From: Limnomonas spitsbergensis
Lineage: Eukaryota; Chlorophyta; Chlorophyceae; Chlamydomonadales
DNA: 64,000 nucleotides
Reading direction: 5' to 3'
Assembly (NCBI GenBank): GCA_037349105.1
Contig: JAYJMM010000124.1
Location: 1,212,501-1,276,500, forward strand
In this document: positions 22,301 through 33,200 of the stretch, in pieces
Position numbering within the stretch: position 1 is the stretch's first letter
How the letters are laid out: every line of letters begins with the position of its first letter
Made by a program: the position numbers and the translations under genes
Notes under the pieces: generated by a model
What the model saw: the letters and a program-made list of their open reading frames with translations, nothing else
What the model was told of the DNA's origin: nothing
The model's database searches: none

Positions 22301-25300
22301 GTGTAGCTGAAGACCATGTAGCTGACCCCTAAACCATATGGTTGAACCCTCAATTGTGTAGCTGAAGACCAAGTAGCTGAACCCTTAACCATGTAGCTGA
22401 AGACCATGACCACACGAATGCTTTTGTGTTAAGGGGGGGAAGGAGTCTGTGGCAGGGCTCGGAGTGGGGGGTGGGTAGTTGGGTGGGCATGCAGTGCCTG
22501 ACCCCAAAGAGAAACCCATAATACATGCACCTGAAGATGACGACCAACCGCAAGCAAGAGTGTGGTGGGGGGTCGACCAAGCCCGGCCACCTCCTCCCTC
22601 CCACCACCTCCTTCCACTCACTGTCAGGACATGAGGTCAGGGCACTTCGGAGAACCTGGGGTTAATGAAGCAAGACCATGAACCCTATAATCTCAAACCA
22701 TCAACCATCAACCCAGTACCCTTAACTCGTTACCTTTCTTGCCATACCCATCCCGCAGCCTTTAAATGTCCCAGATGCAAACTTACAGATCTTGACTACA
22801 TCATGGGCGTCATGATCATGGTGTGCCCTATAAACCCTATGGCCCTTAGCCGTGGACCCTAAAGCCTAAGGCACTCAGCCCTAAACCCTTAACTCGAATG
22901 CCCTAAGCTGTACACCCAAACTCTAAGGCACTTAGCCCTTAAACCTACACCCAAACGCCGAAAGCTGTTAATCCTTAGCCCTAAGGCATAACGCCCTAAA
23001 CCTCTAACCCGAATGCCCTTAGCTGTGAACCCTAAACCCTAAGGCACTTCGCCTTAATCCATAACCCTTAACCCAAACCCTCGACCCCAAACCATAAACC
23101 CCCACCCTGCTGCATTTGGATGCCTAACACCCATCGCCATCAACTACATGTTGCACGATATGACAGTATTGTGTCCTTTTACCCCTAACCCTAAACCCCC
23201 ACCTCCAAACCATGAGCCCCCCACCCTGCTGCATGTGTTTGCCTCAGTTGCGCACCCAACGCCATCAACTACGTGATGGACGACATGACAGTATTGTGTC
23301 TGTTTACATTAAACCCTGGACCCTAAACCCTCGGCTTTAAACCATTGATCCCCATCCTGCTGCATTTGGTTGCTTCAGTTGCGCACCCAACGCCATCAAC
23401 TACGTGCTGGACGATATGATTGTCGTGCGGGCGGCAGGGCCGATAGCGGCGGGAGCGGAGGTCACTATTTCATACTTGGGGAGGTAAGAGGAGGTGTTGT
23501 GTGTGTATGGAAGGGTTTGGAGGCGACATTTCATGATGGGGTAGCTCAGGAGGGACTGTGTGTGCGGTGTGTGTGTGTGGGGGGGTGCAGCGGCCAACCT
23601 TCCATACTTGGGGAGACGAGAGGGGCTGTGTGTGTGTGGAGGGGGTGTGGTAGGGCGCTGTTCTCTGGGTTCAGGGGCTTATGTGTATCATGAGGGAGGT
23701 GAGAGAGTGTGCAAGGGGGAGGGGGTGTGGTAGGGCGCTGTTCTCTGGGTTCAGGGGCTTATGTGTATCATGAGGGAGGTGAGAGAGTGTGCAAGGGGGA
23801 GGGTCGGTCACCATCAGATTATTGGGCATGTGAGAGGGGTCGTTGTGTGTGGGTGGAGGGGGTCAGAGATGAAGTTCTTAAGGGTGAGGGTTTAGGGTTT
23901 ATGATGGGGGAGGTGAGAGAGTGTGCAAGGGGGAGTGGGGGGCCAAGGTCATGTCTTACATGTATAAAGGTGTGAATATATGATTGGATGGTGAGTTTGT
24001 TCGATCGAATCCTGCTTCAGAACCTTACTGGCCCCGACTGTTCACACTTTTGATTTTCTATCCTATTTTGACTCAATTTATCACCGTCTTTTTGTCACCG
24101 TTTCTTGTTTGATGCCAATTTCGACCTGAATTCTCACCCTGTTCCATCTTCCTCCCCCCACCCCGTTGTTCACCCCTCGTCCGGCATCAGGCCTCAGCTG
24201 GTGCCTGTTGAGGCCCGCATTGAGAGTCTGCGAGAGGATTACGGTTTCACCTGCGAGTGTGAGCGGTGCACGGCCGAATTAATCCACATGGACAAGGTGA
24301 GTGGGAGGGGGGGGGCAATTTAAACCAGGGGTCGAATACAAATACAACGAGTTGCCAAATGGGAGGTTGCTTGTTGGTCGTGTGACTTATCCTGTTCCTG
24401 CTCGACTGTTCTCAACTGACAACGAGGGCCACGTGCGCACTCGGGCTGCTTTGCTCACGTTTCAGGTTTTTAGGCTTGGGCAGCAGGCCTCAGACCTTGT
24501 TAAGTCCAAGCAACAGAAAAATATGAGACTGGCGCCCCCACATCGAGAATGTGAGAAGGAGGCTGAGATGGAACCCGGGTAAAAAAAACGGGAAACCAAA
24601 ACAAGGAGCTGGTGTATGTGGATAAGGTATTTTGGGCAGTGCTAGTCCGATTAGGGTTTAGGATTTATTTATTAGTGGTGGCTCAATTACGTAGCTGAAT
24701 TTGAATCACCGTAAATTTCGTGGCGAAATTACAGTTACTTTTGCCATCGTATGTACCATGGCCAAATCAGGGATCGTAATTACCATGGCAATTTAGAATT
24801 GCGACGCAGTGCACAGCCCTGGTTTGAGGGGAGGTGGTCAGCAAATAGTGGGTCATCCTGAACCCTAGGAAGAAAGAAGACTGCAGGCTCCGCCGAAGCA
24901 GGAGGCGCACACAAATGCACCCTGGACCATGATCGTGTAGTGTGATGCACCGCTGTGGTAATGGCGCGGATGTGGCTTCAGCCCAGGCTGCGCTCTTTTC
25001 TTAACTCGCACGCCTCCCACGGGCTTAGCTTTCTATCTTCCCATGATGCACCGCTGGAGTGTGACAGCTTCACACTTGTGTAAATGGATTTGTACGGGAT
25101 AATGGTGTGTCGGTCACCTGCATCAGCTGTATTATTTCCAATGATATACTGCATGTACTTACACGATGCACATAGGCAATACAATGCATTGCTGCAAGTG
25201 TACTGCCCTTAATATTATACAGCATGTACATCGGTAATACAAGCACCCGGTGCAAATGTTGCAGGTCCAAGGGCAGTACGAGGACTTGCACGGTCGTGTG

Positions 25301-28300
25301 TCAGAGGAGCTGGGCGACGCCTTCCTGATGGCCAAATCCAAGAACGACACTGTGACGATGCGGGTGAGTGCAAGCTCATGGGACCCCTTATACCCTAAAA
25401 ACTCTTTACCCTAAACCATAGACCTAAACCCTTAACCCTCAACCCTAAACCCAACGCCCTGCACCTCGAACGTCCAATCTTTGGCATTTAAACCCTAAAC
25501 GCAAGCAGTTCACCTCAAATGCTCATCCCCAGCATTAAACTTTCAACCATCAACCCTTTAAACCCCCAATTCGACACCTTAATCTTGAATCTTAACCCTT
25601 AACCCCAAACCCGAAACCCTAAACCTGAAATCCTTGAAGCCTTGAACAAACATTGTGTACGCCCCGGCGTTGCTGCCATATTGAGGGCTTTGGGTACCAG
25701 GAACAGGGTTTGATCGTAACCCTAAACCCTTAACCCTTTGGGCACCGGTAAAAAGCCTTCTGGGTGGCAGTGTTGCCTTTTGGGTGACGCGATTACCTTG
25801 TTTCTTTAGAAGTGCGTTGCCCTCTCTCATCATGAACTTTGTTTTGGGGTGAGTTTTTCCTCGTCTTTTTCTTGCCACTATGGTAACGGCTCAGACGTGG
25901 CCTCGGCCCAGACCATGCTGTCTCCTTATCTCTCACGCTCCTGAGTAGTTTGTGTCTTTGTTTGGGGTTGAGGGACACATTAAACAGTTGGTACGGCGCG
26001 TAGAATGAGCTCTGGTGCTTGACCTGAACCCCAAAGCAGGGGCCTTCAACCTGTTTAACCTAAAAAATTCAAGCCCTAAACGTTAGGGCTTGGGTTTCAG
26101 AATCATTCAGAATCAGTCAGAACCTGTCGGCCTTCGTCGGAATCAGTCGGATCATTCGGGATCAGCCGGAATCGGCCGGAATCAGAGACTCCGTATTGGG
26201 CAGTGTGTGGATGAGGGTTGATGAAAGGATGAAAATTTCCCCTGCAGGGCTTCTTAATCCTGAAAGAGACGTGAGGGACTGATAAGAAAGAAAGAAAGAT
26301 ATACACCCTGAGGCGTGGATTAAGGAAGGCACCCGTTCGGCCGTAGCACTGAGTAACCTACCATCTAACACGTGTGCGGCTAACCCGCACCCGGGAACAC
26401 CAGAGGGTTGCCATCCCCCATCCATTATTAACCGAGACGGATACATCTCTCTACTGAAAACATTGATATGAGCCTAGGAGGGCGGGGGAGGCTTTTCATA
26501 TCTATAAGGTATAGTGCGCACTAAATTTAGTTGTCTTGATTATTCGCATCCCTAAAACCCGAACCCTAAGCCTGAACCCTAATTCACGAGCTAGGCGAGG
26601 TGACTAGCAGTGGTTAGTGCGGTGGGCGAGTTTGGGGGCTACCTAATCTGAACCCTGAATGAACCCTCAACTGCACGCGGCGATGCAGCGGGCCAGCTCG
26701 TGACACAGCTTCAAAATGGTATTAGGTCCAGTTTCAGGGGCTGCTGACAAGGGGCCTGCCAGCTGGGGGGTCGGACTAATCCCCCAAAACATATCCTGCA
26801 TTACAAGCTGGGGGATTTGGCCGTGGGACTGGTCGACCCCTTGGGTTATTACATGCCCCTTCTTCTGACTCTCTTGGGGTTGGAGACAAGGGTTTCAGCC
26901 TCGGCCTGTCAGCTGGGCGGTGGACTAAACCCCCAAACATGTATTGCATTACAAGCCGGGAGATTGAGCCGTGGGACTGGTCTCGTTTTTTGTTTCCTGG
27001 ACCCCTCCAGGTTTGCTCTGCCTGGCCGTTTCGCAAAAGGCTGAGGGTGGTTGCGTCAACTATGAGGTGTGTCCGCAGGTGTGTCCGCAGGTGTGTCTGC
27101 AGGTGTGTCCGCAGGTGTGTCCGCAGGTGTGTCCGCAGGTGTGTCCGCAGGTTGGGCTTAAAACTTCAAATTCGTACTAGATGGATACAAATAGCAAGGA
27201 TATTGGAATGCTATATTTAACAACAACTGGTCCGAACCCTTGGGTGACATGCCCCTTCTGCTGACTCTTGGGGTTGGAGACAAGGGTTTCAGCCTCGGCC
27301 CATAAAGCCTGCATCCCTCACCCCCTTCAGCCCTCAGCAACAAATGAGGGCGTCCATGTCTATGTCATCCTAAACCCTCCACCTTCCTCCACGCCACCCT
27401 CCACAATTCCCTCCACACCTCCCTCCACCCTTCCCTCCACACATCCCTCCACACATTCCTGGCCACGCAGGCGATTCGTGACGAGCTGAGGGCGTCTGTC
27501 TCCGCGTTGTATGCAACGTTCCGCAAGGCGTTCCTACAGCCGCAGGTGGGCGTTGCAACAACTGGGAACGTGCGGTCAAAGGAATCACAATCAATAAAAC
27601 ATTAGCAATGCTGTACGACAAGGTGCGGTATTGTGCAGTGCAATGGGGTACTGTACGATACAAAACTGTACGGTCCGTTATGGTGCGGTACAGTACGAAA
27701 GGGTAAGGTATTGTATGGTCTAATGGGGTACTGTGCAGCACACAATTGTACGTTACGGTGCGGTACAGTACCATAGGGTGCGCGGTGTGGCACAACGTGA
27801 TGTGTTACTGTACTGCACAAGAGGGTGCGGTACAATGCAGTTCGGTACGGGCTCTTGCGACTGCAGATAGTTGTGGCGTTGCATGGCATGGTGGTCATGG
27901 CCGCGATTCATTAGACGCGCTAGGTCTCGTTGTCTGTGTTGTATGCAACGTTCCGCAAGGCGTTCCTACCGCCGCAGGTGGGTGTTTCAATTTCACGTCA
28001 GTGCCCCAGAAATCTAAAACATGGACTCTGAATCCTAAGACCTAAGCCCTGACCCCAAAACGGGAACCCTGAATCTTCAACCCTGAACGCTCAACTCTCG
28101 CCCCCCTTAGGCAGGTGATCTGAACCCTAAACCCTAAACCCTAAACCCTAAACCCCAAACCCCAAACCCTAAACCCCAAACCCTTAACCCTCAGGTGCGG
28201 CTTTTCTTTGTTGCAAGCCTCTACGAAGTGTTTGAGCTGCAGATGGCGTGCGAGAACGAGCTCATCTTCCCCGCGTTATCGACAGCAGCAGGGAGCACTG

Positions 28301-28760
28301 GAGCGTCGGCACCAGCAGCAACAGCAGGTGGCTCCCCCCCGTCATCAGGAGTGACGGCAGAAGCCAGCTCGGCGGCGCCGGCAGCAGCAGGCTCCTCCGC
28401 GTCATCAGGAGTGACGGCAAAAGCGGGCACGTCCGCACCGGCTGCATCAGGCTCCTCCGCATCGGCAGGGGCAGCGGCAGCGGGCTCGGGTTTCGTGTTG
28501 GAGGCGTCTGCGTCTGAGGTCAAGGCAGTGGTGGCCGCTGCATCTGTGGCAGAATCTGATGGGGAGGCGTCCGCTGCTGCTTCTGCATCATATACAGACG
28601 CAGAGGCGGACTCTGCTGTTGCTGCTGCTACTGCTACTGCTGCTGCCTCAAAAGCTGAGGGGGACACTGCTGCTGCTGCTGCTACTACTGCTGCTGATAC
28701 TGCTGCCTCTGAGGTGGATGCTGCTGCTGCTCCTGCTGCTACAGCTGCCTCAGAAGCGGA

Positions 28761-28822
<62 letters not shown>

Positions 28823-31800
28823 AAGCGGAGGCGGAGGCGGAGGCGGCCAGTAGCGTGGTGTATCAGGCGCTGACGCAGTGTGTGCGTGCCATGGAGGAGG
28901 TCAGCCCTGGCTCTGACCTGCACACCATCCTGGCAGCAAGGTGCGGTACAGGGGGCGGTACAGGTTGCGGTACAGGGTGTGGTATGGGGTGCGGTACAAG
29001 TTGTGGTACGGGGTGCAGTACAGGGTGTAGTACAGGATGATGTGTGGTAACGGGTGCGGTAAGCGGTGAAGTACGGGATGGTGTGTGGTACAGGGTACGG
29101 TAAAGGGTGCAGTACAGGGTGCAAGATGGATGAGGTCGCCCCTGGCTCCGATGTCCACCCCGTTCTGGCTGCAAGGTTTGGTTCTGTAGCTCAGTGGCTG
29201 ATTGCAATGACACGGGGAAGAATGCGCGGATCCCGAATGGGCAGGTCTCATCACTTGTACCTAGGGATCCGTTAAACATCATGAAGGATTGGAAACCACA
29301 CCTTATTCTTACTTCTTACTTGCAAAGGTGTGGTACTGGGTGTTGTACGTCATATATGAACTATGGGTGCAGTACGTTATATGAACTACGGGTGTTGTAC
29401 GTTCTATGAACTACGGGTGTTGTAAGCTATATGAACTTGAGACCCTAACATGTAAATGACCAACCCTGGGTCCAACCTGCACACAACACCGTTTGAAAAG
29501 GTGCGGTACTGGGTGCTGTACTGGGTGCTGTACAGGATCGTGTGTGGTGTGCAATGTGGAACTGAGTGCTGTACTGGGTGCTGTACAGGATCGTGTGTGG
29601 TGTGCGGTGTGGTCTTGGGTGCGGTACAGGGTGCTGTACAGGATCGTGTGTGGTGTGAGGTGCAGTACTGGGTGCGGTACAGGGTGCTGTACATGATCGT
29701 GTGTGGTGTGAGGTCCAGTATTGGGTGCGGTACAGGGTGCTGTACATGATCGTGTGTGCTGTGCGGTGTGGTACTGGGTGCGGTACAGGGTGCTGTACAG
29801 GATCGTGTGTGGTACAGGGTGTTGTACAAGATTGTGTGTGGTGTGCAGTGTGATATTGGGTGCGGTACAGGGTGCTGTACAGGGTCCTGTGCGGTGTGCA
29901 GTGTGGTACTGGATGCGGTACAGGGTGCTGTACAGGGTCGTGTGTGGTGTGCAGTGTGGTACTGGGTGCTGTACTGGGTGCAGTACAGGATCGTGTGTTG
30001 TGTGCGGTGTGGTACTGGGTGCTGTACTGACTGATGTAAAGGATCGTGTGTGGTGTGCGGTGTGGTATTGGGTGCTGTACAGGGTGCTGTACAGGGTCGT
30101 GTGTGGTGTGAGGTCCAGTATTGGGTGCGGTACAGGGTGCTGTACATGATCGTGTGTGCTGTGCGGTGTGGTACTGGGTGCTGTACTGGGTGCTGTACAG
30201 GATCGTGTGTGGTGTGAGGTGCAGTACTGGGTGCGGTACAGGGTGCTGTACAGGATAGTGTGTGGTGTGAGGTCCAGTATTGGGTGCGGTACAGGGTGCT
30301 GTACAGGATCGTGTGTGGTGTGCGGTGTGGTACTGGGTGCTGTACTGGGTGCTGTACAGGATCGTGTGTGGTGTGAGGTGCAGTACTGGGTGTGGTACAG
30401 GGTGCTGTACAGGATCATGTATGGTGTGAGGTGCAGTACTGGGTGCGGTACAGGGTGCTGTACAGGATCATGTGTGGTGTGCGGGGTTGTACTGGGTGCT
30501 GTACTGGGTGCTGTACAGGATTGTGTGTGGTGTGCGGTGTGGTCTTGGGTGCGGTACAGGGTGCGGTACAGGATCGTGTGTGGTGTGAGGTGCAGTACTG
30601 GGTGCGGTACAGGGTGCTGTACATGATCGTGTGTGGTGTGAGGTCCAGTATTGGGTGCGGTACAGGGTGCTGTACATGATCGTGTGTGCTGTGCGTTGTG
30701 GTACTGGGTGCGGTACAGGGTGCTGTACAGGATCGTGTGTGGTACAGGGTGTTGTACAAGATTGTGTGTGGTGTGCAGTGTGATATTGGGTGCGGTACAG
30801 GGTGCTGTACAGGGTCCTGTGCGGTGTGCAGTGTGGTACTGGATGCAGTACAGGGTGCTGTACAGGGTCGTGTGTGGTGTGCAGTGTGGTACTGGGTGCT
30901 GTACTGGGTGCAGTACAGGATCGTGTGTGGTGTGCGGTGTGGTACTGGGTGCTGTACTGAGTGATGTAAAGGATCGTGTGTGGTGTGCGGTGTGGTGTGG
31001 TATTGGTGCTGTACAGGGTGCTGTACAGGGTCGTGTGTGGTGTGAGGTCCAGTATTGGGTGCGGTACAGGGTGCTGTACATGATCGTGTGTGGTGTGCGG
31101 TGTGGTACTGGGTGCTGTACTGGGTGCTGTACAGGATCGTGTGTGGTGTGAGGTGCAGTACTGGGTGCGGTACAGGGTGCTGTACAGGATAGTGTGTGGT
31201 GTGAGGTCCAGTAATGGGTGCGGTACAGGGTGCTGTACAGGATCATGTGTGGTGTGCAGTGTGGTACTGGGTGCTGTACTGGGTGCTGTACAGGATCGTG
31301 TGTGGTGTGAGGTGCAGTACTGGGTGCGGTATAGGGTGCTGTACAGGATCATGTATGGTGTGAGGTGCAGTACTGGGTGCGGTACAGGGTGCTGTACAGG
31401 ATCATGTGTCGTGTGCGGGGTTGTACTGGGTGCTGTACTGGGTGCTGTACAGGATCGTGTGTGGTATGAGGTGCGGTACAGGATGCTGTACAAGATCGTG
31501 TGTGTTGTGCGGTGTGATATTGGGTGCGGTACAGGGTGCTGTACAGGATCGTGTGTGGTGTGAGGTGCAGTCCTGGATGCGGTACAGGGTGCTGTACAGG
31601 ATCGTGTGTGGTGTAAGGTGCAGTACTGGGTGCGGTATAGGGTGCATACCACACTGGCTGCACCGGTGCGGTACTGGGTGTTGTAAGCTATTTGAACTTG
31701 ACACCCCAACCTGTAAATGACCAACCCTGGGTCCAACCTGCACACGACACAGTCTGGAAGGTTGCGGTACTGGGTGCGGTATTGGATCGTGTGAGGTGTG

Positions 31801-32346
31801 GTACAGGGTCCGACCTGCACACGGCACAGTCTGGAAAGGTGCTGTACTGGGTGCTGTACTGGGTGCGGTATAGGATCGTCTGTGGTGTGAGGTGCGGTAC
31901 AGGGTGCGGTATAGGATCGTCTAGTAGGACCCTGTACGCCAAGTAGGCACCTCAAATTCTTCCTCTTTGAGTGTTGAATATGCCAGATTTAAATGCCGGT
32001 ATTCAAGTTGTCAAACATGTGCCCTGCTGCCATGGCACTTCAAGCGAGCGCTTCTTCAAGTGTTGAACGAGCCGGATTCAAAAACGTGCATTCCTAAACA
32101 TGTGCCCTGCTGCCTAAGCACCCCTAGCAGACAGTTTCTCAGATACATTACCTACATTCAAACGTGCAAATATTTTCCCGACTGCTCAGGCATCTCAAGC
32201 GGACGTTGGAGCTGTATGGCGAGGCGTCGCCGCGTGGTGCTGCCTCAAGGGCCGCGGCGGAGCGCGCGCACGTCGCTCGGTACGGCCCGACCAGTGCCGA
32301 CATGACCGCTCGTCTCATTGAACTTAACGGCAAGCTGTACGAGTGA
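14598..32346 (+). CDS. SET-domain (SMYD-like) lysine methyltransferase, 11 exons
   Basis: Exons joined by GT/AG and phase: 14598-15168, 17035-17191, 18615-18766, 20072-20347, 21950-22046, 23379-23483, 24191-24296, 25265-25363, 27471-27545, 28195-28940, 32190-32346. The total is 2541 nt, 846 residues, and every junction keeps frame. Residues 1 to about 110 are Ser/Ala/Arg-rich and look like an organelle transit peptide; a second Met at residue 44 is an alternative start. Residues 191-205 (GKGRGVVATRDVAAG) open the SET domain. NHSCAPN at 416-422 and EVTISY at 445-450 are the cofactor-binding and catalytic core, and YGFTCECERC at 470-479 is the Cys-rich post-SET zinc site. Between the SET halves lie two acidic or Gly/Ala-rich low-complexity inserts (exons 3-4). 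Exon 10 carries a run of about 20 alanines near residues 737-756. The family transfers methyl groups from S-adenosylmethionine to lysines; the substrate is unknown. The exon edges are copied repeatedly in the introns. Exons 2 and 5-7 are firmest; exons 3, 4 and 8-11 rest on phase and composition. Confidence 0.85.
15255..15640. repeat. Degenerate ATGCAACACC repeat in SET gene intron 1
   Basis: Units of about 10-11 bp (CCATGCAACACCATGCAACA, with GTCACGTCGC variants) fill two blocks. The blocks are related to each other: ATAGCATGGGA/ACAGCATGGGAATCTGTTACAACAACCCCATGC occurs near 15,345 and 15,535. Confidence 0.8.
15697..17034 (+). repeat. Array of degenerate SET exon 2 copies
   Basis: At about 15,699, 15,785, 15,930, 16,003, 16,095, 16,558, 16,675 and 16,882 there are decayed copies of the start of exon 2 (true copy at 17,035). 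Each resembles GGCAAGGGCCGCGGTGTGG, then GTGGCGGCGGGCGAGCTCCTGATGCT. The last three keep a GATGCAG acceptor. Similarity rises towards the real exon. Copies are separated by CCCTCAA-type heptamers. Confidence 0.85.
16187..16535. repeat. (CCCTCAA)n heptamer tract
   Basis: Some 40 or more head-to-tail CCCTCAA heptamers with CCCTCGA, CCCCCAA and CCCTAA variants lie inside the exon 2 copy array. It resembles plant-type telomere repeat CCCTAAA with one substitution. Confidence 0.9.
17192..17831 (+). repeat. Repeated copies of the SET exon 2 end and donor
   Basis: Immediately after the real donor, the exon end (GGATCTGGTTCTGGAGCAGG, then GCACACATATGGGCAG/GTGA) is copied eight times, at about 17,235, 17,312, 17,390, 17,475, 17,552, 17,630, 17,708 and 17,793. 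The four types form a higher-order unit of about 320 bp present twice (17,192-17,511 and 17,512-17,831). Nearly all copies keep a GTGAA/GTGAG donor. Confidence 0.9.
19546..20071 (+). repeat. Copies of SET exon 4 start upstream of the exon
   Basis: Three decayed copies near 19,552, 19,788 and 19,920 resemble GGCAAAGCACGCTCAGGAAA, then GGCTGTTGCCCGGCGCCTGC of exon 4. Each is followed by CCGACTCCCCTCCCCC-type pyrimidine DNA that also precedes the next copy. The real exon begins at 20,072. Confidence 0.8.
20736..20778. other. Near-perfect inverted repeat in intron 4
   Basis: CCTAGGATGACTAGGTG at 20,736-20,752 pairs with CACCCTAGTCATCTTAGG at 20,761-20,778 with one mismatch and a one-base bulge; the loop is about 8 bases. 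It lies among CCCTAAAC repeats. No coding role is evident. Confidence 0.75.
20990..21949 (+). repeat. Six copies of SET exon 5 with its acceptor
   Basis: Copies at about 20,992, 21,057, 21,377, 21,526, 21,660 and 21,793 precede the real exon at 21,950. The last four are nearly full units of about 140 bp that include the intron end (CACTTGTACTTCAACCACAT, CACAG) and the exon body (GGGATGCCCACGATGAC, GGCTGTGTACTGCC). None of the copies has the MSMINH codons that complete the real exon. The copy at 21,793 has GCG in place of the acceptor AG. Confidence 0.9.
22190..22410. repeat. AACCATGTAGCTGAACCCTC repeat in intron 5
   Basis: About ten units of roughly 20 bp alternate AACCCTCAACCATGTAGCTG with a variant AAGACCATGTAGCTGA. 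It is another telomere-like heptamer fused to a short unique core. Confidence 0.85.
22760..23378 (+). repeat. Copies of SET exon 6 start
   Basis: Copies near 22,775 (weak), 23,125 and 23,240 precede the real exon at 23,379. The 23,240 copy keeps GCCTCAG/TTGCGCACCCAACGCC and ATCAACTACGTG, but its GATATGATTGTC has become GACATGACAGTATTG and it then runs out. The separators are CCCTAAACC-type heptamers. Confidence 0.85.
23500..23975 (+). repeat. Copies of SET exon 6 donor and an 80-bp tandem repeat
   Basis: Downstream of the exon 6 donor, CATACTTGGGGAGACGAGAG and related forms repeat the exon end. A unit of about 80 bp (from GAGGGGGTGTGGTAGGGCG to GTGCAAGGGG) is present twice in near-identical form at about 23,640 and 23,720, and partly again near 23,900. 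Confidence 0.85.
26096..26265. repeat. Dispersed element with CGGAATCAGT units
   Basis: Short degenerate units (GGAATCAGTC, GGAATCGGCC) lead into CAGTGTGTGGATG and a segment with GCAGGGCTTCTTAA. A related arrangement occurs at 63,000-63,120 (GGAATCGGTTC units, CTGTGTGTGGCATAA, GTGGGGCTTGTTAA). Probably a non-autonomous dispersed repeat; its class is unknown. Confidence 0.55.
27063..27152. repeat. 12-bp GTGTGTCCGCAG minisatellite
   Basis: About eight near-perfect units (one with GTGTGTCTGCAG) in SET gene intron 8. Each unit contains CAG/GTGTGT, that is, both an acceptor-like and a donor-like dinucleotide. Confidence 0.9.
27605..27860. repeat. TACGGTGCGGTACAGTACG degenerate repeat
   Basis: Units of roughly 10 to 20 bp built on GGTGCGGTA, CTGTACGGT and AATGGGGTACTGT lie after the exon 9 donor. 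A copy of the exon 9 end and donor (GTTGTATGCAACGTTCCGCA, CCGCAG/GTGGGTG) follows at about 27,937-27,978. Confidence 0.75.
28115..28194. repeat. Interstitial CCCTAAA telomere-type tract before exon 10
   Basis: AACCCTAAACCCTAAACCCT and CCCCAAA variants run about 75 bp and end in CCCTCAG, the acceptor of exon 10. The perfect core is the plant-type telomere heptamer. Confidence 0.9.
28941..31660. repeat. About 2.2 kb minisatellite grown from the exon 10 donor
   Basis: The donor of exon 10 reads GGCAGCAAG/GTGCGGTACAGG. Decayed copies of this edge occur near 29,130-29,185 and 29,462-29,515. From about 29,500 to 31,660 a 53-bp unit (GGTGCGGTACAGGGTGCTGT, ACAGGATCGTGTGTGGTGTG, plus variants) repeats about 40 times. 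A higher-order period of about 930 bp is visible: the stretch from 29,700 recurs from 30,640. Long frames on both strands here are artefacts. Confidence 0.9.
31690..32189 (+). repeat. Copies of exon 10 end and exon 11 start
   Basis: Near 31,720 and 31,800 are further copies of the exon 10 end (GGTCCAACCTGCACACGACA, AAGGTTGCGGTACTGG). From 31,955 come copies of the region before exon 11: ACATGTGCCCTGCTGCC plus a form of GGCACTTCAAGCGAGCG near 32,033 and GCACCCCTAGCAGACAG near 32,118. The real exon (GGCATCTCAAGCGGACG) begins at 32,190. Confidence 0.75.
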
Positions 32347-32476
32347 CTTATCGGGAAATTCTATGATTTCGTTCACATTCGTTTTTGAACTTCATGTGCC
32401 CGTCTCGAGGATCGGCTGTTTATGGTGTCCATAAACGGCCTACAAAGGCAGTACATCATGCAGTGCATCAGAAATT

Positions 32477-33200
32477 GTGTTCCGATATTTCCTTGTTTTT
32501 ACTCCCGCCCGGCTTGCCGACCCTGCCTTCCTTCTTGACCTCCAACACCGTTGTACTATCCATGTTATTGAGCTCGGGTTTACCTCCAATCTACAATTTT
32601 GCCTGTCCCACAAATCCACACAACATGCACAGTTGGTACAATTGCTTCGCTCCGCAGGATGGAACCTCACTACACCTGTTATAGACCCTCTCCACACTCC
32701 TGCCCCCCACCCTCTTACATATCCGTTACCCCCCCCTGCTACAGACATCCTCTACCCCTATGTTCACCTCGTCATCATTGGTTGCTCTGGCATTTTCTAT
32801 AAAGATATCATGCACCTCTTTCCAGTCCTTGGTATCACACCCTTCAACGTCCCCCCACTGCTCAAACAACTAGCAGTTCACACTGTCCAATCTGCCTATT
32901 CCATTCTTCGACTTCGCCGTTACCTTGAAAACAGTCCACCCGACTGCTGTCCAGCATCTCCCCCTGTTCTCACTGATCCGCCATAGCCCCTTTCTCCCTT
33001 AAAGGGTATACAGACCGGGGCTTGGGCGTCTCGTCAACCTGTACTTCCCAAAATCCACGCCGCATCGGCGTTCTCTTTTCTTTTCTTTTACTGGCCCACT
33101 GGCCAGCATTGTTTCGTCCTTCCTCCCAAACGATAAGTCGGTCGCCCATGCGGCCAAGCCTTTCGAGCAGGGCCCAGAGGTGTGACGTCAATAACGTCTT
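32477..33200 (+). mobile_element. LINE fragment with restriction-like endonuclease end
   Basis: An open frame of 169 codons at 32,477-32,986 matches in outline the C-terminal endonuclease-like part of algal and protist non-LTR retrotransposon polyproteins: IHVIELGFTSN, then KSTQHAQLVQLLRSAGWNL, then VIIGCSGIFYKD, and a Leu/Arg-rich end (SAYSILRLRRYLE). It has no RT domain upstream, because the SET gene stop lies only 130 bp away, so it is 5' truncated. It ends in the same tail motif (GCCAAGCCTTTCGAGCAG, GGCCCAGAGGTGTGACGTCA) as the other LINE fragments. Family identification is from motif memory only. Confidence 0.6.

Noticed and set aside
28115..28190. A chromosome end at the CCCTAAA tract
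   Set aside because: The tract is about 75 bp, is flanked on both sides by exons of one gene and is imperfect, so it is interstitial.
29176..29260. tRNA-like words GTAGCTCAGTGG after the exon 10 donor
   Set aside because: Looks like a D-arm, but no T-arm GGTTCRA or acceptor pairing follows; it is a decayed exon-end copy.
29404..31955. Minus-strand frames of 611 and 495 residues rich in His, Thr and Pro
   Set aside because: They are translations of the 53-bp satellite in SET gene intron 10, on the wrong strand for the gene.
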